The notes beneath the pieces are model-generated. The model searched no databases. It had not been told where the DNA came from and saw only the letters and a list, made by a program, of their open reading frames with translations. The position numbers and the translations under genes are program-made. From Selenomonadales bacterium UBA7018 (lineage in GTDB: Bacteria > Bacillota > Negativicutes > Selenomonadales > Selenomonadaceae), in assembly GCA_002448305.1 (NCBI GenBank), contig DJWY01000009.1, positions 117,338-146,153 on the forward strand: a stretch of DNA of 28,816 bases, in the 5' to 3' direction. Shown here one piece after another: positions 14,070 to 22,375 of the stretch (its first letter is position 1; every line of letters begins with the position of its first letter).

Positions 14070-15008
14070 TTACCACGGCTGAGGCGTCATTGGAGTAATT
14101 ACCCCGAATTTATAGCCCCAGTCGCGCAGAAAATGTATTATGTCCGGTAAAGCCTTAACCGTCTCTTGCTTGTCGCTGTTGCAATGCATAAGAATAATTA
14201 CAAACGGCGGCGGATTTTCACCCAGATATTTTAAGACATTATTAACTTGCGTAGATGCATTTGGCTTGGAAGGCGTCGCATCTTCCGTTAATGCGTTCCA
14301 ATCATGCTCAACATAGCCGCATTCCTCAAGCATCGCCCAATAATTTGCGTTGAAATTGCTAATTCCGCCCGGCGCACGTATTATAAACGGTCGAACGCCT
14401 ATAACATTCTTAATCGCCGTGTCCGTCTGGATTATTTGCTCCATAAAGCCCCACGGACTTTTATAAATCTCCTCGTAGCGGTGATTGTAGCTGTGATTGC
14501 CGATTGCATGTCCTTCATTGAAAATTCTCTTCAAAATATTTGGATTTGCCTCGACCATGTTGCCGCAAACATAAAAAGTCGCCTTCACATTCTCCGCTTT
14601 CAAAATATCTAAGATTTGCGGCGTAATTTTATCGTCGGGACCGTCATCAAATGTCAAATAAACCGTCGATTCGCCATAATACGGCTCAAGCGCAGGCAAT
14701 GCTATCGGTAATCCCTTTTCTTGACGCTCCCAAATGATATATTTATCGTAAATTGGCTTCGTCGGGTCGTTCAGCTGAAGATTTGAGTAATCGTCCGCCG
14801 CTAATATGTAATCTGTGCCCGCTTGCGCCGTTATTTGCACTTCAACCGGCGCGGCTGGCTCTTCTTCGCCCTGCGGCTTTGAAAAACTCTCTCCAGTCGA
14901 TACTTCCGTCGGAATTTTGTTCGGGTCTGTCGGTTTTTTCTCCGCTACGCAACTTGTCATCAATATCATCGCCAATAAACTCAAAATCAATATTATTTTC
15001 TTCCTCAT
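14070..15008 (-). CDS. Polysaccharide deacetylase lipoprotein (NodB domain)
   Basis: A 312-residue carbohydrate esterase family 4 protein that removes acetyl groups from peptidoglycan or another N-acetylated glycan at the cell surface. The N-terminus MRKKIILILSLLAMILMTSC is a lipoprotein signal with the lipidated Cys at residue 20. A spacer follows, and then the NodB domain: TFDDGP (119-124, catalytic and metal Asp), GNHSYNH (170-176, metal His residues), RAPGG (211-215), DWNALTED (236-243) and IILMHCN (271-277, catalytic His). All five motifs are present, so it should be active. The ATG at 15008 has AAGGAG 6 bases upstream; longer frames run into the promoter. Lipidation would need lgt, which is in this window. 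Confidence 0.9.
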   Translation of the reverse strand: MRKKIILILSLLAMILMTSCVAEKKPTDPNKIPTEVSTGESFSKPQGEEEPAAPVEVQITAQAGTDYILAADDYSNLQLNDPTKPIYDKYIIWERQEKGLPIALPALEPYYGESTVYLTFDDGPDDKITPQILDILKAENVKATFYVCGNMVEANPNILKRIFNEGHAIGNHSYNHRYEEIYKSPWGFMEQIIQTDTAIKNVIGVRPFIIRAPGGISNFNANYWAMLEECGYVEHDWNALTEDATPSKPNASTQVNNVLKYLGENPPPFVIILMHCNSDKQETVKALPDIIHFLRDWGYKFGVITPMTPQPW

Positions 15009-15032
15009 AAGCTTCTCCTTCCTATTTTTTTT

Positions 15033-15061
15033 AATATAACCCAACCTGAAGCCAGAATCAA
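15033..15061 (-). promoter_or_regulatory. Promoter of the polysaccharide deacetylase gene
   Basis: On the minus strand TTGATT (15056-15061), a 17-base spacer and TATATT (15033-15038) lie 24 bases before the start at 15008. Confidence 0.7.
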
Positions 15062-15130
15062 GCAAAAAAATTTTCTCGCGAGCTATAATCCGCTTTATGA
15101 AGAATTTTTGAAGACATATAGGAAATTTCG

Positions 15131-15139
15131 TGCTAAAAT
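15131..15139 (+). promoter_or_regulatory. Extended -10 promoter of the DUF445 gene
   Basis: TGCTAAAAT is an extended -10 element (TG-N-TAAAAT) 25 bases before the TTG start at 15165. A weak TTGAAG lies at 15108-15113. Confidence 0.4.
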
Positions 15140-15164
15140 ATCGAAAATTGGAGGTGAAACGCTT

Positions 15165-16547
15165 TTGGTAAATAATAAAACGAAAGCAACGGCTACTTTA
15201 GCCGCTAGCGCAGTCTTTGCAGTGTCAACTTTGCCGGAAATTTCCCCGCTTAGGTTTATTTTGCCTGGCGCGACCGGTTCTTTCGTGCTCGGCTTGCTAA
15301 ATCACGGTTTTTTAGCCGCAACTATCGGCGGAATGGCTGATTGGTTCGGCGTAACTGCTCTTTTCCGTAAACCGCTCGGCATCGGCTTCCATACTGAAAT
15401 TTTGCGCCGAAATCGCGCTAGAATCATGGACGCTATCGTTGATTTCGTTGGTTCTGACCTGCTAAACACAAAAAATATCATGGAAACCGTCCGCGACGAA
15501 AATATTTCAAAACTTCTTATCGATTATTTTGAAGAAAATAACGGCAGAGCGAAAACTAAAGTCCTCGTGCGAGAAATTCTTTCCGAACTCTTTAACGAAC
15601 TCGATACTAAGAAAATTTCTTCAAATACCGCTCCGATTCTCGAAAACGAAATCAAAAATCTCGACGCGCAAAAATTTTTCGACGCCGTTATCAAAGTCGT
15701 AACCAATGATAAGCATAGCCGCCGAATTTTAACTATTCTTTTCGATACCGGGCATAAAATTTTGCAAAGTAAGCATATGCAAGCCGAAATTCTCAAGAAA
15801 ATTACCGAATTACGCGAAGCTTACGAGGGCGACTCCGCCGGACGTGCTTTGGTGCTAAGTTCTATGGATTTAACCGACGAAAAAATTTTAAATATCCTAA
15901 ATGAGACCGTCGATAAGAAAATTAGCGACGCTGAAAGAATTCTTAACGCAAAAGGCATGGTTGACGCCGAAACTGCCAACGCCGCTGACGATATGATTAA
16001 AATTTTTGGCGGATTCGTCAAAAATGCCGCCGGTAGCCTCAATACTAAGAAATTTTTCGACGATATTAAAAATCTCTTCCTGCAACGCTTCGATTCCGCG
16101 AATTTTATTAAAACATGGCTCGATGTCAACGTAAAAGGCGAAACCGACCCGAAAATTTTAGAAAAATTGCGACGTCAACAAGCCGCTAATCCAAATGTCA
16201 AGCTAATTGTCGAAGTGGAACGCAAACCAGTCATTTGGAAAGATGCCGCTGATTATATTGTCGACGCTAAGATTGACGAGTTCAAAAAAAATCCGGCGGC
16301 GCAACAAAAATTCGACACGCTTATAAAAGATTTCATAGAAAATTTGCTGGAAGAATATCGCGGGCAAATTCCGCTCATGATTCGCGAACGGCTCGATAAA
16401 TTCAGTGATGACGAGCTTACAGAATTCGTTGAAGGACACGTCGCGGACGATTTGCAGATGATTAGAATTAACGGTTCAGTTTGCGGCGCGATTGTCGGCA
16501 TGTTTTTATATATCGTCTCGCAAATCATAGAAAATTTAGTGCGATAA
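15165..16547 (+). CDS. DUF445 family membrane protein
   Basis: A 460-residue protein of the DUF445 family (cf. YjiN), whose biochemical role is not established. An N-terminal hydrophobic region (about residues 10-62) leads to the family hallmark GGMADWFGVTALFRKPLG. A long Lys/Glu-rich helical region follows, and one C-terminal membrane helix ends the protein (VCGAIVGMFLYIVSQII). The topology is therefore a helical body anchored at both ends. I place the start at TTG 15165, because GGAGGTG lies 8 bases before it; a longer TTG frame from 15108 has no ribosome binding site and crosses the likely -10 element. It is divergent from the deacetylase, so both may serve the envelope. Confidence 0.85.
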   Translation: MVNNKTKATATLAASAVFAVSTLPEISPLRFILPGATGSFVLGLLNHGFLAATIGGMADWFGVTALFRKPLGIGFHTEILRRNRARIMDAIVDFVGSDLLNTKNIMETVRDENISKLLIDYFEENNGRAKTKVLVREILSELFNELDTKKISSNTAPILENEIKNLDAQKFFDAVIKVVTNDKHSRRILTILFDTGHKILQSKHMQAEILKKITELREAYEGDSAGRALVLSSMDLTDEKILNILNETVDKKISDAERILNAKGMVDAETANAADDMIKIFGGFVKNAAGSLNTKKFFDDIKNLFLQRFDSANFIKTWLDVNVKGETDPKILEKLRRQQAANPNVKLIVEVERKPVIWKDAADYIVDAKIDEFKKNPAAQQKFDTLIKDFIENLLEEYRGQIPLMIRERLDKFSDDELTEFVEGHVADDLQMIRINGSVCGAIVGMFLYIVSQIIENLVR

Positions 16548-16556
16548 AGTAAAAAA

Positions 16557-16579
16557 CCCGTCGAAATGCTCGGCGGGTC
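16557..16579 (+). terminator. Hairpin after the DUF445 gene
   Basis: ACCCGtCG and CGgCGGGT pair around AAATGCT directly after the stop. No T-run follows, so it is a weak or processing-type 3' end. Confidence 0.5.
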
Positions 16580-16798
16580 CGCACTTCTCTACTTTCGGAA
16601 AAAATTATGTTAGGCGATTTTCCGCAACTGATATCTTTGAGCGGATATTGGAGGCAAAAAAGTAAGGAAGTCAAATTTATTAAAGAAACTCAAAGCAAAA
16701 AGCCCGTCTCAAGATATCCCGAAACGGGCTTTGTCTACAAGCTGCGGCAGGCTTAATCGCCCGCCTAATTTTTTTGTCGTAAGGAGCAGTGTAAAAAA
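16580..16798. other. Intergenic stretch with two further hairpins
   Basis: AAAGCCCGT (16699-16707) and ACGGGCTTT (16724-16732) form a 9-bp stem whose minus-strand 3' side reads GCTTTTTGCTTT. It is the likely terminator of the RTX gene and possibly bidirectional. A second stem, GGCAGG with CCCGCC (16746-16765, one mismatch), is followed by seven T on the plus strand. No convincing gene is seen between them. Confidence 0.6.
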
Positions 16799-17935
16799 TT
16801 ATCTCTTAATAAGCTTAGAACCGCTAATTCTGTAAATGCTACCGTTGACATTAAAGCTTGAAGTATCGAAATTTTTCAGCGTGATAGCGTTGGAAGTGTT
16901 GCCAACTTTGAAAGCAATTTCGCCTTTCGAGCGATTATACGACGCGGAAAAAGTTCCAGTGATTTTCAACATGTCATCATCTTCAAAGCCATAAATAACG
17001 TCCTTGCCGTCACCTTTTGCGTAGACAAAAACGTTATCATCGTCGCCGCCCCAAAGCCTATCGTTACCTTTGCCACCGCGCAAAGTGTCGTTGCCGTCTC
17101 CGCCGTAGATATAATCGTTGCCCGCGTTGCCGACCAGAGAATCATTTCCCCTGCCGCCGTAAAGCGTATCGTTTTTGGAGCCGCCGCTGATTATGTTGGC
17201 TGAAGAATTGCCGGTAATTTTAATTGCCTTCGTCCTTTTCGAGGCGTCAGCGGTTTTCACGCCGGATTCAAGAGCGATAACGGACTTAGAAGAATTAGTA
17301 AGCTTGAGAGTTTTAGAAGTGCTACCGGTTGAAGTTTTAGTTGACGAATTGCCACCGACTATCGACGAAAAACTTTTGCCTGAAGAATCAATCAAACTAA
17401 GCGTTTTGCCCTTAGCATTCTTGACGGTGAGTGTATTATTTCCGACAGTCAAAATAACGTTCGAGCCGCTAACTTTCATCTTGGAAATTTTCCCACCGGA
17501 AATTTTGATTTTGTCGCCCGCCTCGTAGTCAGTGATAACGTCGTTGCCGCTGTTTTTCGAGAAAATGAAAACGTCATTGCCCTTGCCGCCGGTGAGCGTG
17601 TCATTGCCCTTGCCGCCGTCAAGCCAATTTCTACCGGAACCGCCAATAATTATGTTAGCAAGCCGATTGCCTTCAATCTCAAGATTATGAGTAACTGCCG
17701 AGCCGTCAATCGTCACCAAAGCGCGCCCGAAATCGTCAGCGTCAAATTCATCATCTCTGTAGCCGCTTAAAATTTGAGCTTTCTTATTCGAGTTGCTGAG
17801 TTTAACGTTTCTGCGCTTATTGCGGTCGTCAGCATCATCAAAATCGTCGTCATTGTCATCGCGGTCGTCATCGTCGTCAAAATCGTCGTCATTGTCGTAG
17901 CGGTCGTCATCGTCCCAATCATAATTATATGCCAT
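16799..17935 (-). CDS. RTX-type calcium-binding repeat protein
   Basis: A 378-residue protein with hemolysin-type calcium-binding nonapeptide repeats (GGxGxDxxx), which bind Ca2+ in beta-roll folds outside the cell. Block 1 is residues 98-125 (GGKGNDTL, GGKGNDVF). Block 2 is residues 250-305 with about six repeats (GGRGNDSL, NAGNDYIY, GGDGNDTL, GGKGNDRL). Each block leads into a similar segment (NDVITDYEAGDKIKISG; KDVIYGFEDDDMLKITG), so the protein is an internal duplication. The N-terminus has an Asp-rich 13-residue unit repeated twice (about 12-38). There is no signal peptide, as expected for type I secretion, but no transporter is in the window and no toxin or enzyme domain is visible. GGAGG lies 8 bases before the ATG. 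Confidence 0.85.
   Translation of the reverse strand: MAYNYDWDDDDRYDNDDDFDDDDDRDDNDDDFDDADDRNKRRNVKLSNSNKKAQILSGYRDDEFDADDFGRALVTIDGSAVTHNLEIEGNRLANIIIGGSGRNWLDGGKGNDTLTGGKGNDVFIFSKNSGNDVITDYEAGDKIKISGGKISKMKVSGSNVILTVGNNTLTVKNAKGKTLSLIDSSGKSFSSIVGGNSSTKTSTGSTSKTLKLTNSSKSVIALESGVKTADASKRTKAIKITGNSSANIISGGSKNDTLYGGRGNDSLVGNAGNDYIYGGDGNDTLRGGKGNDRLWGGDDDNVFVYAKGDGKDVIYGFEDDDMLKITGTFSASYNRSKGEIAFKVGNTSNAITLKNFDTSSFNVNGSIYRISGSKLIKR
17822..17925. repeat. Asp-codon tandem repeat in the RTX gene
   Basis: Two 39-bp units rich in GAC/GAT encode the 13-residue unit R-x-D-N-DDD-F-DD-x-DD. The repeat is in frame, so a change in copy number would alter only the length of the acidic N-terminus. Confidence 0.6.
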
Positions 17936-18027
17936 TTAAATCGCCTCCCCCAAAATTTAATTTTCAACTATATATTCGTCGATTTTTTCAAATAGTTTTT
18001 AACAGAACTTAAAATTTTTATAAACTT

Positions 18028-18714
18028 TTACGGCTTGAACTTATAGCCGACGCCCCAAACGGTGATTAAATGCTTAGGTTTAGCCGGGTCAAGCTCGATA
18101 GCCTCCCGCAAGCGATTAATATGCACTGGAACAGTCGAAGTATTGCCGAAAGAATTCATACCCCAGATTCTGTCGTAAAGCGTCTCGCGGCTGAAAACGA
18201 TATTGGCGTTTGTCATGAGAAATTCGAGCAACTGGAATTCTTTATTGGGCAAAACGACTTCTTTATCATTGACAAAAACTCTATGCGTATCTGATTCTAA
18301 AGTTATATTGCCTAGCATGATTTTATTGGCGTCGGCAGTGCCTTTTAGCCGTTCGTATTGGGCAAGTTGCGATTTAACCCTTGCGACGAGCACGCTTGGC
18401 GAAAAAGGCTTCTCAATATAATCGTCCGCTCCCAATCCCAAACCTTTTATCTTGTCAATGTCCGATTTTCTAGCAGTCAACATCATTATCGGTATGTCGA
18501 TTTTATCGCGAATATTTTTGCAAACTTCAAAGCCGTCAATTTCGGGCAACATTATATCCAAGATAATTAAGTCAAAGTTGCCGGACAAAGCTTTTTTCAT
18601 TCCGTCAGAGCCAGTCGCGGAAATTTCGACTTCATAGCCGCTAATTTCCAGATAATCCTTTTCAATAGCGGCAATGTCGCTATCATCTTCGATTATTAAA
18701 ATTTTTTTGCTCAT
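18028..18714 (-). CDS. OmpR/PhoB-type response regulator
   Basis: A 228-residue DNA-binding response regulator. The receiver domain has the acidic pair Asp10-Asp11, the phosphorylation site Asp53 (LILDIMLP), Thr80 and Lys102 (EKPF). The C-terminal winged helix (about 132-228) includes LPNKEFQLLEFLM, SRETLYDRIWG, VPVHINRLREAIE and the closing VWGVGYKF. It should bind DNA when phosphorylated by the kinase encoded upstream. Its ATG overlaps the kinase TGA by one base, with AAGGAG 8 bases upstream. It ends 92 bases before the RTX gene, which is the nearest candidate target. Confidence 0.95.
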   Translation of the reverse strand: MSKKILIIEDDSDIAAIEKDYLEISGYEVEISATGSDGMKKALSGNFDLIILDIMLPEIDGFEVCKNIRDKIDIPIMMLTARKSDIDKIKGLGLGADDYIEKPFSPSVLVARVKSQLAQYERLKGTADANKIMLGNITLESDTHRVFVNDKEVVLPNKEFQLLEFLMTNANIVFSRETLYDRIWGMNSFGNTSTVPVHINRLREAIELDPAKPKHLITVWGVGYKFKP

Positions 18715-20078
18715 CAGTCCAGCTCCTTCAATATCGGCAATTCGATTACGACTTTTAATCCGTGCGGCTTTAAGTTTTCGATTTTTAATGCGCCGTTCAT
18801 CATTTCCACTGCCCGTAAAGTTATCGCTAAGCCTAAGCCCGTTCCATTTTCTGTGTGACTTCGCGCTTTATCAGTTCTATAAAATGGGTCGGTCAATTTC
18901 TTCAAAGATTCTTCCGGCACGCCAATTCCATTATCGCTGACGCTTAATATAGCAATTTTTTTCTCAACCTTTAAATTGATTTTGCAGGCGAATTTTTCTT
19001 CCGAGCGATATTTTATGCTGTTGCCTATAATATTCGATAAAATTCTTTCCAGCAAAAGGAAACTGCCTATAATTTGCGCGTTCGATTCAATTTCCAAAGT
19101 AACTTCCGCTTGCGATTTTTGCCAGACGTAAAGATTTTCCGACACGAAAAATTCCAGCATGCTTTTCAGGTCGATTACTTCAAAGGGCACGGCTTTTTCT
19201 CCCAGCGACATTTTCGAGAACAAAAATAATTGCTCGATTAGGTTATTAAGCTCGTCCGCCTTTTTGTTTATGACTTGCAGATAGCGCAATTTTTTATCCG
19301 GAGTATCGGCGACGTTATCTAGCAAGCCTTCAACGTAAGCTTTAATCGTGGTTAGCGGCGTGCGCAAATCGTGGGAAATGCTCGCGACTAATTCTTTGCG
19401 GCTTTCTTCTTGCAACTTACTTTCCTTCAACGATTCGGATAATTTTTCCGCCATATGGTTTAGCGGGAGCAAAAAGTTGTTCAAAATGAATCGCGATAAA
19501 AACCAACTGGTCGCCAAAACGAAAATAATCAGCGAGCCGACCACAAAATAAATCGTATTCTGCAAAGCCTCTTCTAAATCTTCGTCTTCGTCGTGAATTG
19601 AGCGTCTGCTGACAAAATACAGCGAATAACTTTGCCCGTCGAAAATTTGCCGCTCAAAATATACAAAATCATTTTCCAAAGTGTTCGTGTAGGTGAATTC
19701 CTTGTCGCCAAAATTTAAATCAACGTCTTCAAGCAAAGTTTTCCCAATGCTTTGCAGTGATTCATTGCCGTAGCTGTAAATAATTTTGTTTTCTTCAACA
19801 ACTCGGATATAATTTTGTTCGGGAGCCAATAAACCAATCAGCCAATAGCCAACGGAATTGTAATCATAATCGTCGTCATCATCGTCATCAAAAACTATGT
19901 AATGAATTGCTTCGCAAGCGTGCTGGAATTCCCATGCGCTTTCAACATAAATATGATTTCCATTTCTCGCGAAAATCAACAAACCTAAGCCGGAAATGAT
20001 AATTACAAGCGCAGTCATCATCACCGGCACTATAAATACAATCACATGCGATATTATCAGTTTATGTTTTATTGTCAT
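18714..20078 (-). CDS. Membrane sensor histidine kinase
   Basis: A 454-residue two-pass sensor kinase. The first helix is near residues 12-37, an outer loop covers about 38-174, the second helix is about 175-198, and a HAMP-like linker follows. The H-box SISHDLRTPLT has its His at 236. The N-box is NIIGNSIKY, G1 is DNGIGVPEE and G2 is GTGLGLAI, so all catalytic boxes are intact. The outer loop has seven consecutive Asp at 64-70, then YDY, and a second acidic patch HDEDEDLEE near 162-170. This recalls divalent-cation or cationic-peptide sensors such as PhoQ, but the fold is not recognised. ATG 20078 is preferred over an in-frame TTG at 20099; neither has a strong ribosome binding site. It follows pdxK by 22 bases. 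Confidence 0.93.
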   Translation of the reverse strand: MTIKHKLIISHVIVFIVPVMMTALVIIISGLGLLIFARNGNHIYVESAWEFQHACEAIHYIVFDDDDDDDYDYNSVGYWLIGLLAPEQNYIRVVEENKIIYSYGNESLQSIGKTLLEDVDLNFGDKEFTYTNTLENDFVYFERQIFDGQSYSLYFVSRRSIHDEDEDLEEALQNTIYFVVGSLIIFVLATSWFLSRFILNNFLLPLNHMAEKLSESLKESKLQEESRKELVASISHDLRTPLTTIKAYVEGLLDNVADTPDKKLRYLQVINKKADELNNLIEQLFLFSKMSLGEKAVPFEVIDLKSMLEFFVSENLYVWQKSQAEVTLEIESNAQIIGSFLLLERILSNIIGNSIKYRSEEKFACKINLKVEKKIAILSVSDNGIGVPEESLKKLTDPFYRTDKARSHTENGTGLGLAITLRAVEMMNGALKIENLKPHGLKVVIELPILKELD

Positions 20079-20100
20079 ACATTTAAGCTCGAAGGGCAAT

Positions 20101-20931
20101 TCATTTCAATTCGGTTAAGAATTCTTCAAAGGGCAATCCCCAATTCCATGCCAGATTTAATTTTTCCGCGTGAGTTATGCACTTTGCGATGAAGGACGCC
20201 GCTTTTTTTGTTGCGTCGAGTAAATTTTCGCCGTTGAGCCAAGACGCCGCCGTAACTGCAAAAAATACGTCGCCTGTTCCGGAACGGTCACCGCCTAACC
20301 TGCGCGAAGTCACGAAATTAATTTCTCCCCTATCGAAAATGAAATTAGCGATATTGGAGCCGTCGTCAAGGTCCAGAGTTACGCCGGTTATCACGACGCG
20401 CCCGCCGCGAGTTTTCGCCGCAATATTCGCCGCCATAGTCGCAAGTTCAGAATCAGAAATTATGCCGCCTTCAGGATAGGGCACGCCTAAAAGTTGGCAA
20501 GCTTCGGTTAAATTGGGCGTGACGAGGTCGGCGAACTCCAAAAGCTCGCGCATACGCCGACACATTTCCTTCGTATACGATTTATAAATTTTGCCGTGAT
20601 CGCCCATAACAGGGTCGATAATCACGACGGCAGGAAATTTTTTTATGAAGTCGCGAACAATTTCAATCTGCGCGGCGGAACCTAGAAAGCCCGTAGCGAT
20701 TGCGTCGAAGGTCAGATTATTTTTCTGCCAACTGTCGGCGTAAATTTCCATGCGGTCAGTGAAGTCGTCCATAAAATAATTTTGAAAGCCCGTATGCACA
20801 CTCAATAGCGCGGTCGGCAACGGACAAACTTGAATTTTCAGCGCGGAAATTATTGGCAACTCGACAGTCACTGAACAGCGTCCAAAGCCCGTCACGTCAT
20901 TAATCAGCGCAAGCCGCTTTTGCCTAAGCAT
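20101..20931 (-). CDS. Pyridoxal/pyridoxamine kinase (PfkB-like fold)
   Basis: A 276-residue vitamin B6 kinase that phosphorylates pyridoxal, pyridoxamine or pyridoxine with ATP in the salvage pathway. The N-terminal ALINDVTGFGRCSVTVELP substrate region, VVIIDPVMGDHGKIY in the middle and the C-terminal GGDRSGTGDVFFAV (anion hole and catalytic Asp) match PdxK/PdxY. The chosen ATG (20931) overlaps the queF stop by 8 bases, so translation is probably coupled. Longer frames into queF have no ribosome binding site. The family also includes ThiD-type hydroxymethylpyrimidine kinases, but the motif set fits pyridoxamine kinase better. The substrate choice is family-based. Confidence 0.85.
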   Translation of the reverse strand: MLRQKRLALINDVTGFGRCSVTVELPIISALKIQVCPLPTALLSVHTGFQNYFMDDFTDRMEIYADSWQKNNLTFDAIATGFLGSAAQIEIVRDFIKKFPAVVIIDPVMGDHGKIYKSYTKEMCRRMRELLEFADLVTPNLTEACQLLGVPYPEGGIISDSELATMAANIAAKTRGGRVVITGVTLDLDDGSNIANFIFDRGEINFVTSRRLGGDRSGTGDVFFAVTAASWLNGENLLDATKKAASFIAKCITHAEKLNLAWNWGLPFEEFLTELK

Positions 20932-21361
20932 TTGAATCAACCAGAATTTTTTTCGCGACTTCCTCAAACTCGCCGCGCCCGTAATTGACGAACGGGACGA
21001 TTGAAATGCCGCCACGCACTTTGAAAAGCCCTTCCACTTCCAAATAACGCGGCTCCAAAAGTTTTATAAGGTCGTCGGCAATCGTGTTTATAACGTCTTC
21101 GTGAAACGTGCCGTGATTCCTAAAGCTCGTCAGATAAAGTTTAAGGCTTTTGCTCTCGACAAGCTTTTTGTCGGGAATGTAGCGAATTTTAATCGCGGCG
21201 TAGTCGGGCTGATGAGTTATCGGGCAAAGGCAAGTAAATTCGTCGCTAGTCAGCGTCACGAAATAATTTCTGCCGCTGTTCTTATTCGGTATCGCCTCTA
21301 AAAATTTGGGCGCGTAGTCGTATTTATAATCAGTAATTTTCCCAAGATTTTTAAGTTCCAT
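20924..21361 (-). CDS. queF: NADPH-dependent 7-cyano-7-deazaguanine reductase
   Basis: A 145-residue tunnelling-fold enzyme that reduces preQ0 to preQ1 in queuosine biosynthesis. The catalytic Cys46 and Asp53 are visible in FTCLCPITHQPD. The QueF NADPH motif appears as ESKSLKLYLTSFRNHGTFHE (69-88). It is the short, YkvM-type form. The ATG has GAGG 7 bases upstream and lies 9 bases after tsaD. The preQ0 genes (queC, queD, queE) are not in the window. Together with trmB and tsaD it makes a tRNA-modification trio in one operon. Confidence 0.95.
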   Translation of the reverse strand: MELKNLGKITDYKYDYAPKFLEAIPNKNSGRNYFVTLTSDEFTCLCPITHQPDYAAIKIRYIPDKKLVESKSLKLYLTSFRNHGTFHEDVINTIADDLIKLLEPRYLEVEGLFKVRGGISIVPFVNYGRGEFEEVAKKILVDSNA

Positions 21362-21370
21362 AAAATTTCC

Positions 21371-22375
21371 TCACAATCCTAGATTTGGTACGGCGTTCAA
21401 CGTCGAGTCAGCGAAATCTTTTTCAAGCGATTGATAATAGCCGCGACAAGCAATCATGGCGGCGTTATCGGTACAGAGAATTTTAGACGGGTAAAAGAAT
21501 TCAAGCCCGCGACGTTGGCAAGCTGTTCGCAAAGTTTTTTCAAGGGAAGAATTCGCCGCGACGCCGCCCGCCAATACAATTTTATCTAGCTTAAATTTTT
21601 CCGCCGCCGCCAAAGTTTTTTCGGCTAAAGTATCGACGACGGTTTTTTGAAAACTCGCCGCAACGTCAGCAGAATTTATCTGTTCGCCTTTCATCTGCGC
21701 GGTATTCAGATAATTTAGAACCGCTGACTTAAGCCCGCTAAAGCTAAAGTCGTAGCCAGTAACTTTAGGGTGTGGAAAAGTTATCGTGTCGGGATTGCCA
21801 AGTTTAGCAAGTTTATCAATTTCGGGGCCGCCAGGATACGGCAAGCCCATAACCCGCGCAATTTTATCGAAGGCTTCGCCCGCCGCGTCGTCGCGACTTT
21901 GCCCTAAAAGTTCAAAGCTGTTATAGTCCGTCATTTTTATTAGCGCGGTATGTCCGCCCGAAACGACTAGCGATAAGAACGGCGGCTCAAGTTGTGGTGC
22001 GCTTAGGAAGTTTGCGAAAATATGCCCTTCCAAGTGATTGACGGCGATTAGCGGAATTTTCAGCGCGTAGGCTAGCGATTTCGCCGCCGATAATCCAACT
22101 AATAACGCGCCCGCTAAGCCCGGTCCAAACGTCACGGCAATTTGATTTATCTGGCGCAATTCGACGCCCGCTTTATTTATCGCTTCGTCGATTACAGGCA
22201 TAATATTGACGATATGTTTTCGCGACGCGATTTCCGGCACGACGCCGCCAAATTTCTGGTGCAACGGAATTTGCGTCGAAATGACATTTGATAAAAGCTC
22301 GCGCCCACCGCGCAGGACTGCCGCCGCTGTCTCATCGCAACTCGTTTCAATGCCCAGTGTTAAAATTTTATCCAT
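21371..22375 (-). CDS. tsaD: tRNA N6-adenosine threonylcarbamoyltransferase
   Basis: A 334-residue Kae1/TsaD enzyme that transfers threonylcarbamoyl to A37 of ANN-decoding tRNAs, working with TsaB and TsaE. The N-terminus LGIETSCDETAAAV, the metal-binding HLEGH (His114 and His118), VVSGGHT, GEAFDKIARVMGLPYPGGP and GGVAANSSL are all present, and the length is standard. ATG 22375 has GAGG 7 bases upstream and overlaps the trmB stop by 8 bases; an in-frame TTG two codons earlier is less likely. It is an essential gene in most bacteria. Confidence 0.97.
   Translation of the reverse strand: MDKILTLGIETSCDETAAAVLRGGRELLSNVISTQIPLHQKFGGVVPEIASRKHIVNIMPVIDEAINKAGVELRQINQIAVTFGPGLAGALLVGLSAAKSLAYALKIPLIAVNHLEGHIFANFLSAPQLEPPFLSLVVSGGHTALIKMTDYNSFELLGQSRDDAAGEAFDKIARVMGLPYPGGPEIDKLAKLGNPDTITFPHPKVTGYDFSFSGLKSAVLNYLNTAQMKGEQINSADVAASFQKTVVDTLAEKTLAAAEKFKLDKIVLAGGVAANSSLEKTLRTACQRRGLEFFYPSKILCTDNAAMIACRGYYQSLEKDFADSTLNAVPNLGL

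Noticed and set aside
16607..16756. A 49-codon plus-strand frame after the DUF445 gene.
   Set aside because: It has no ribosome binding site and runs through the hairpin that terminates the RTX gene.
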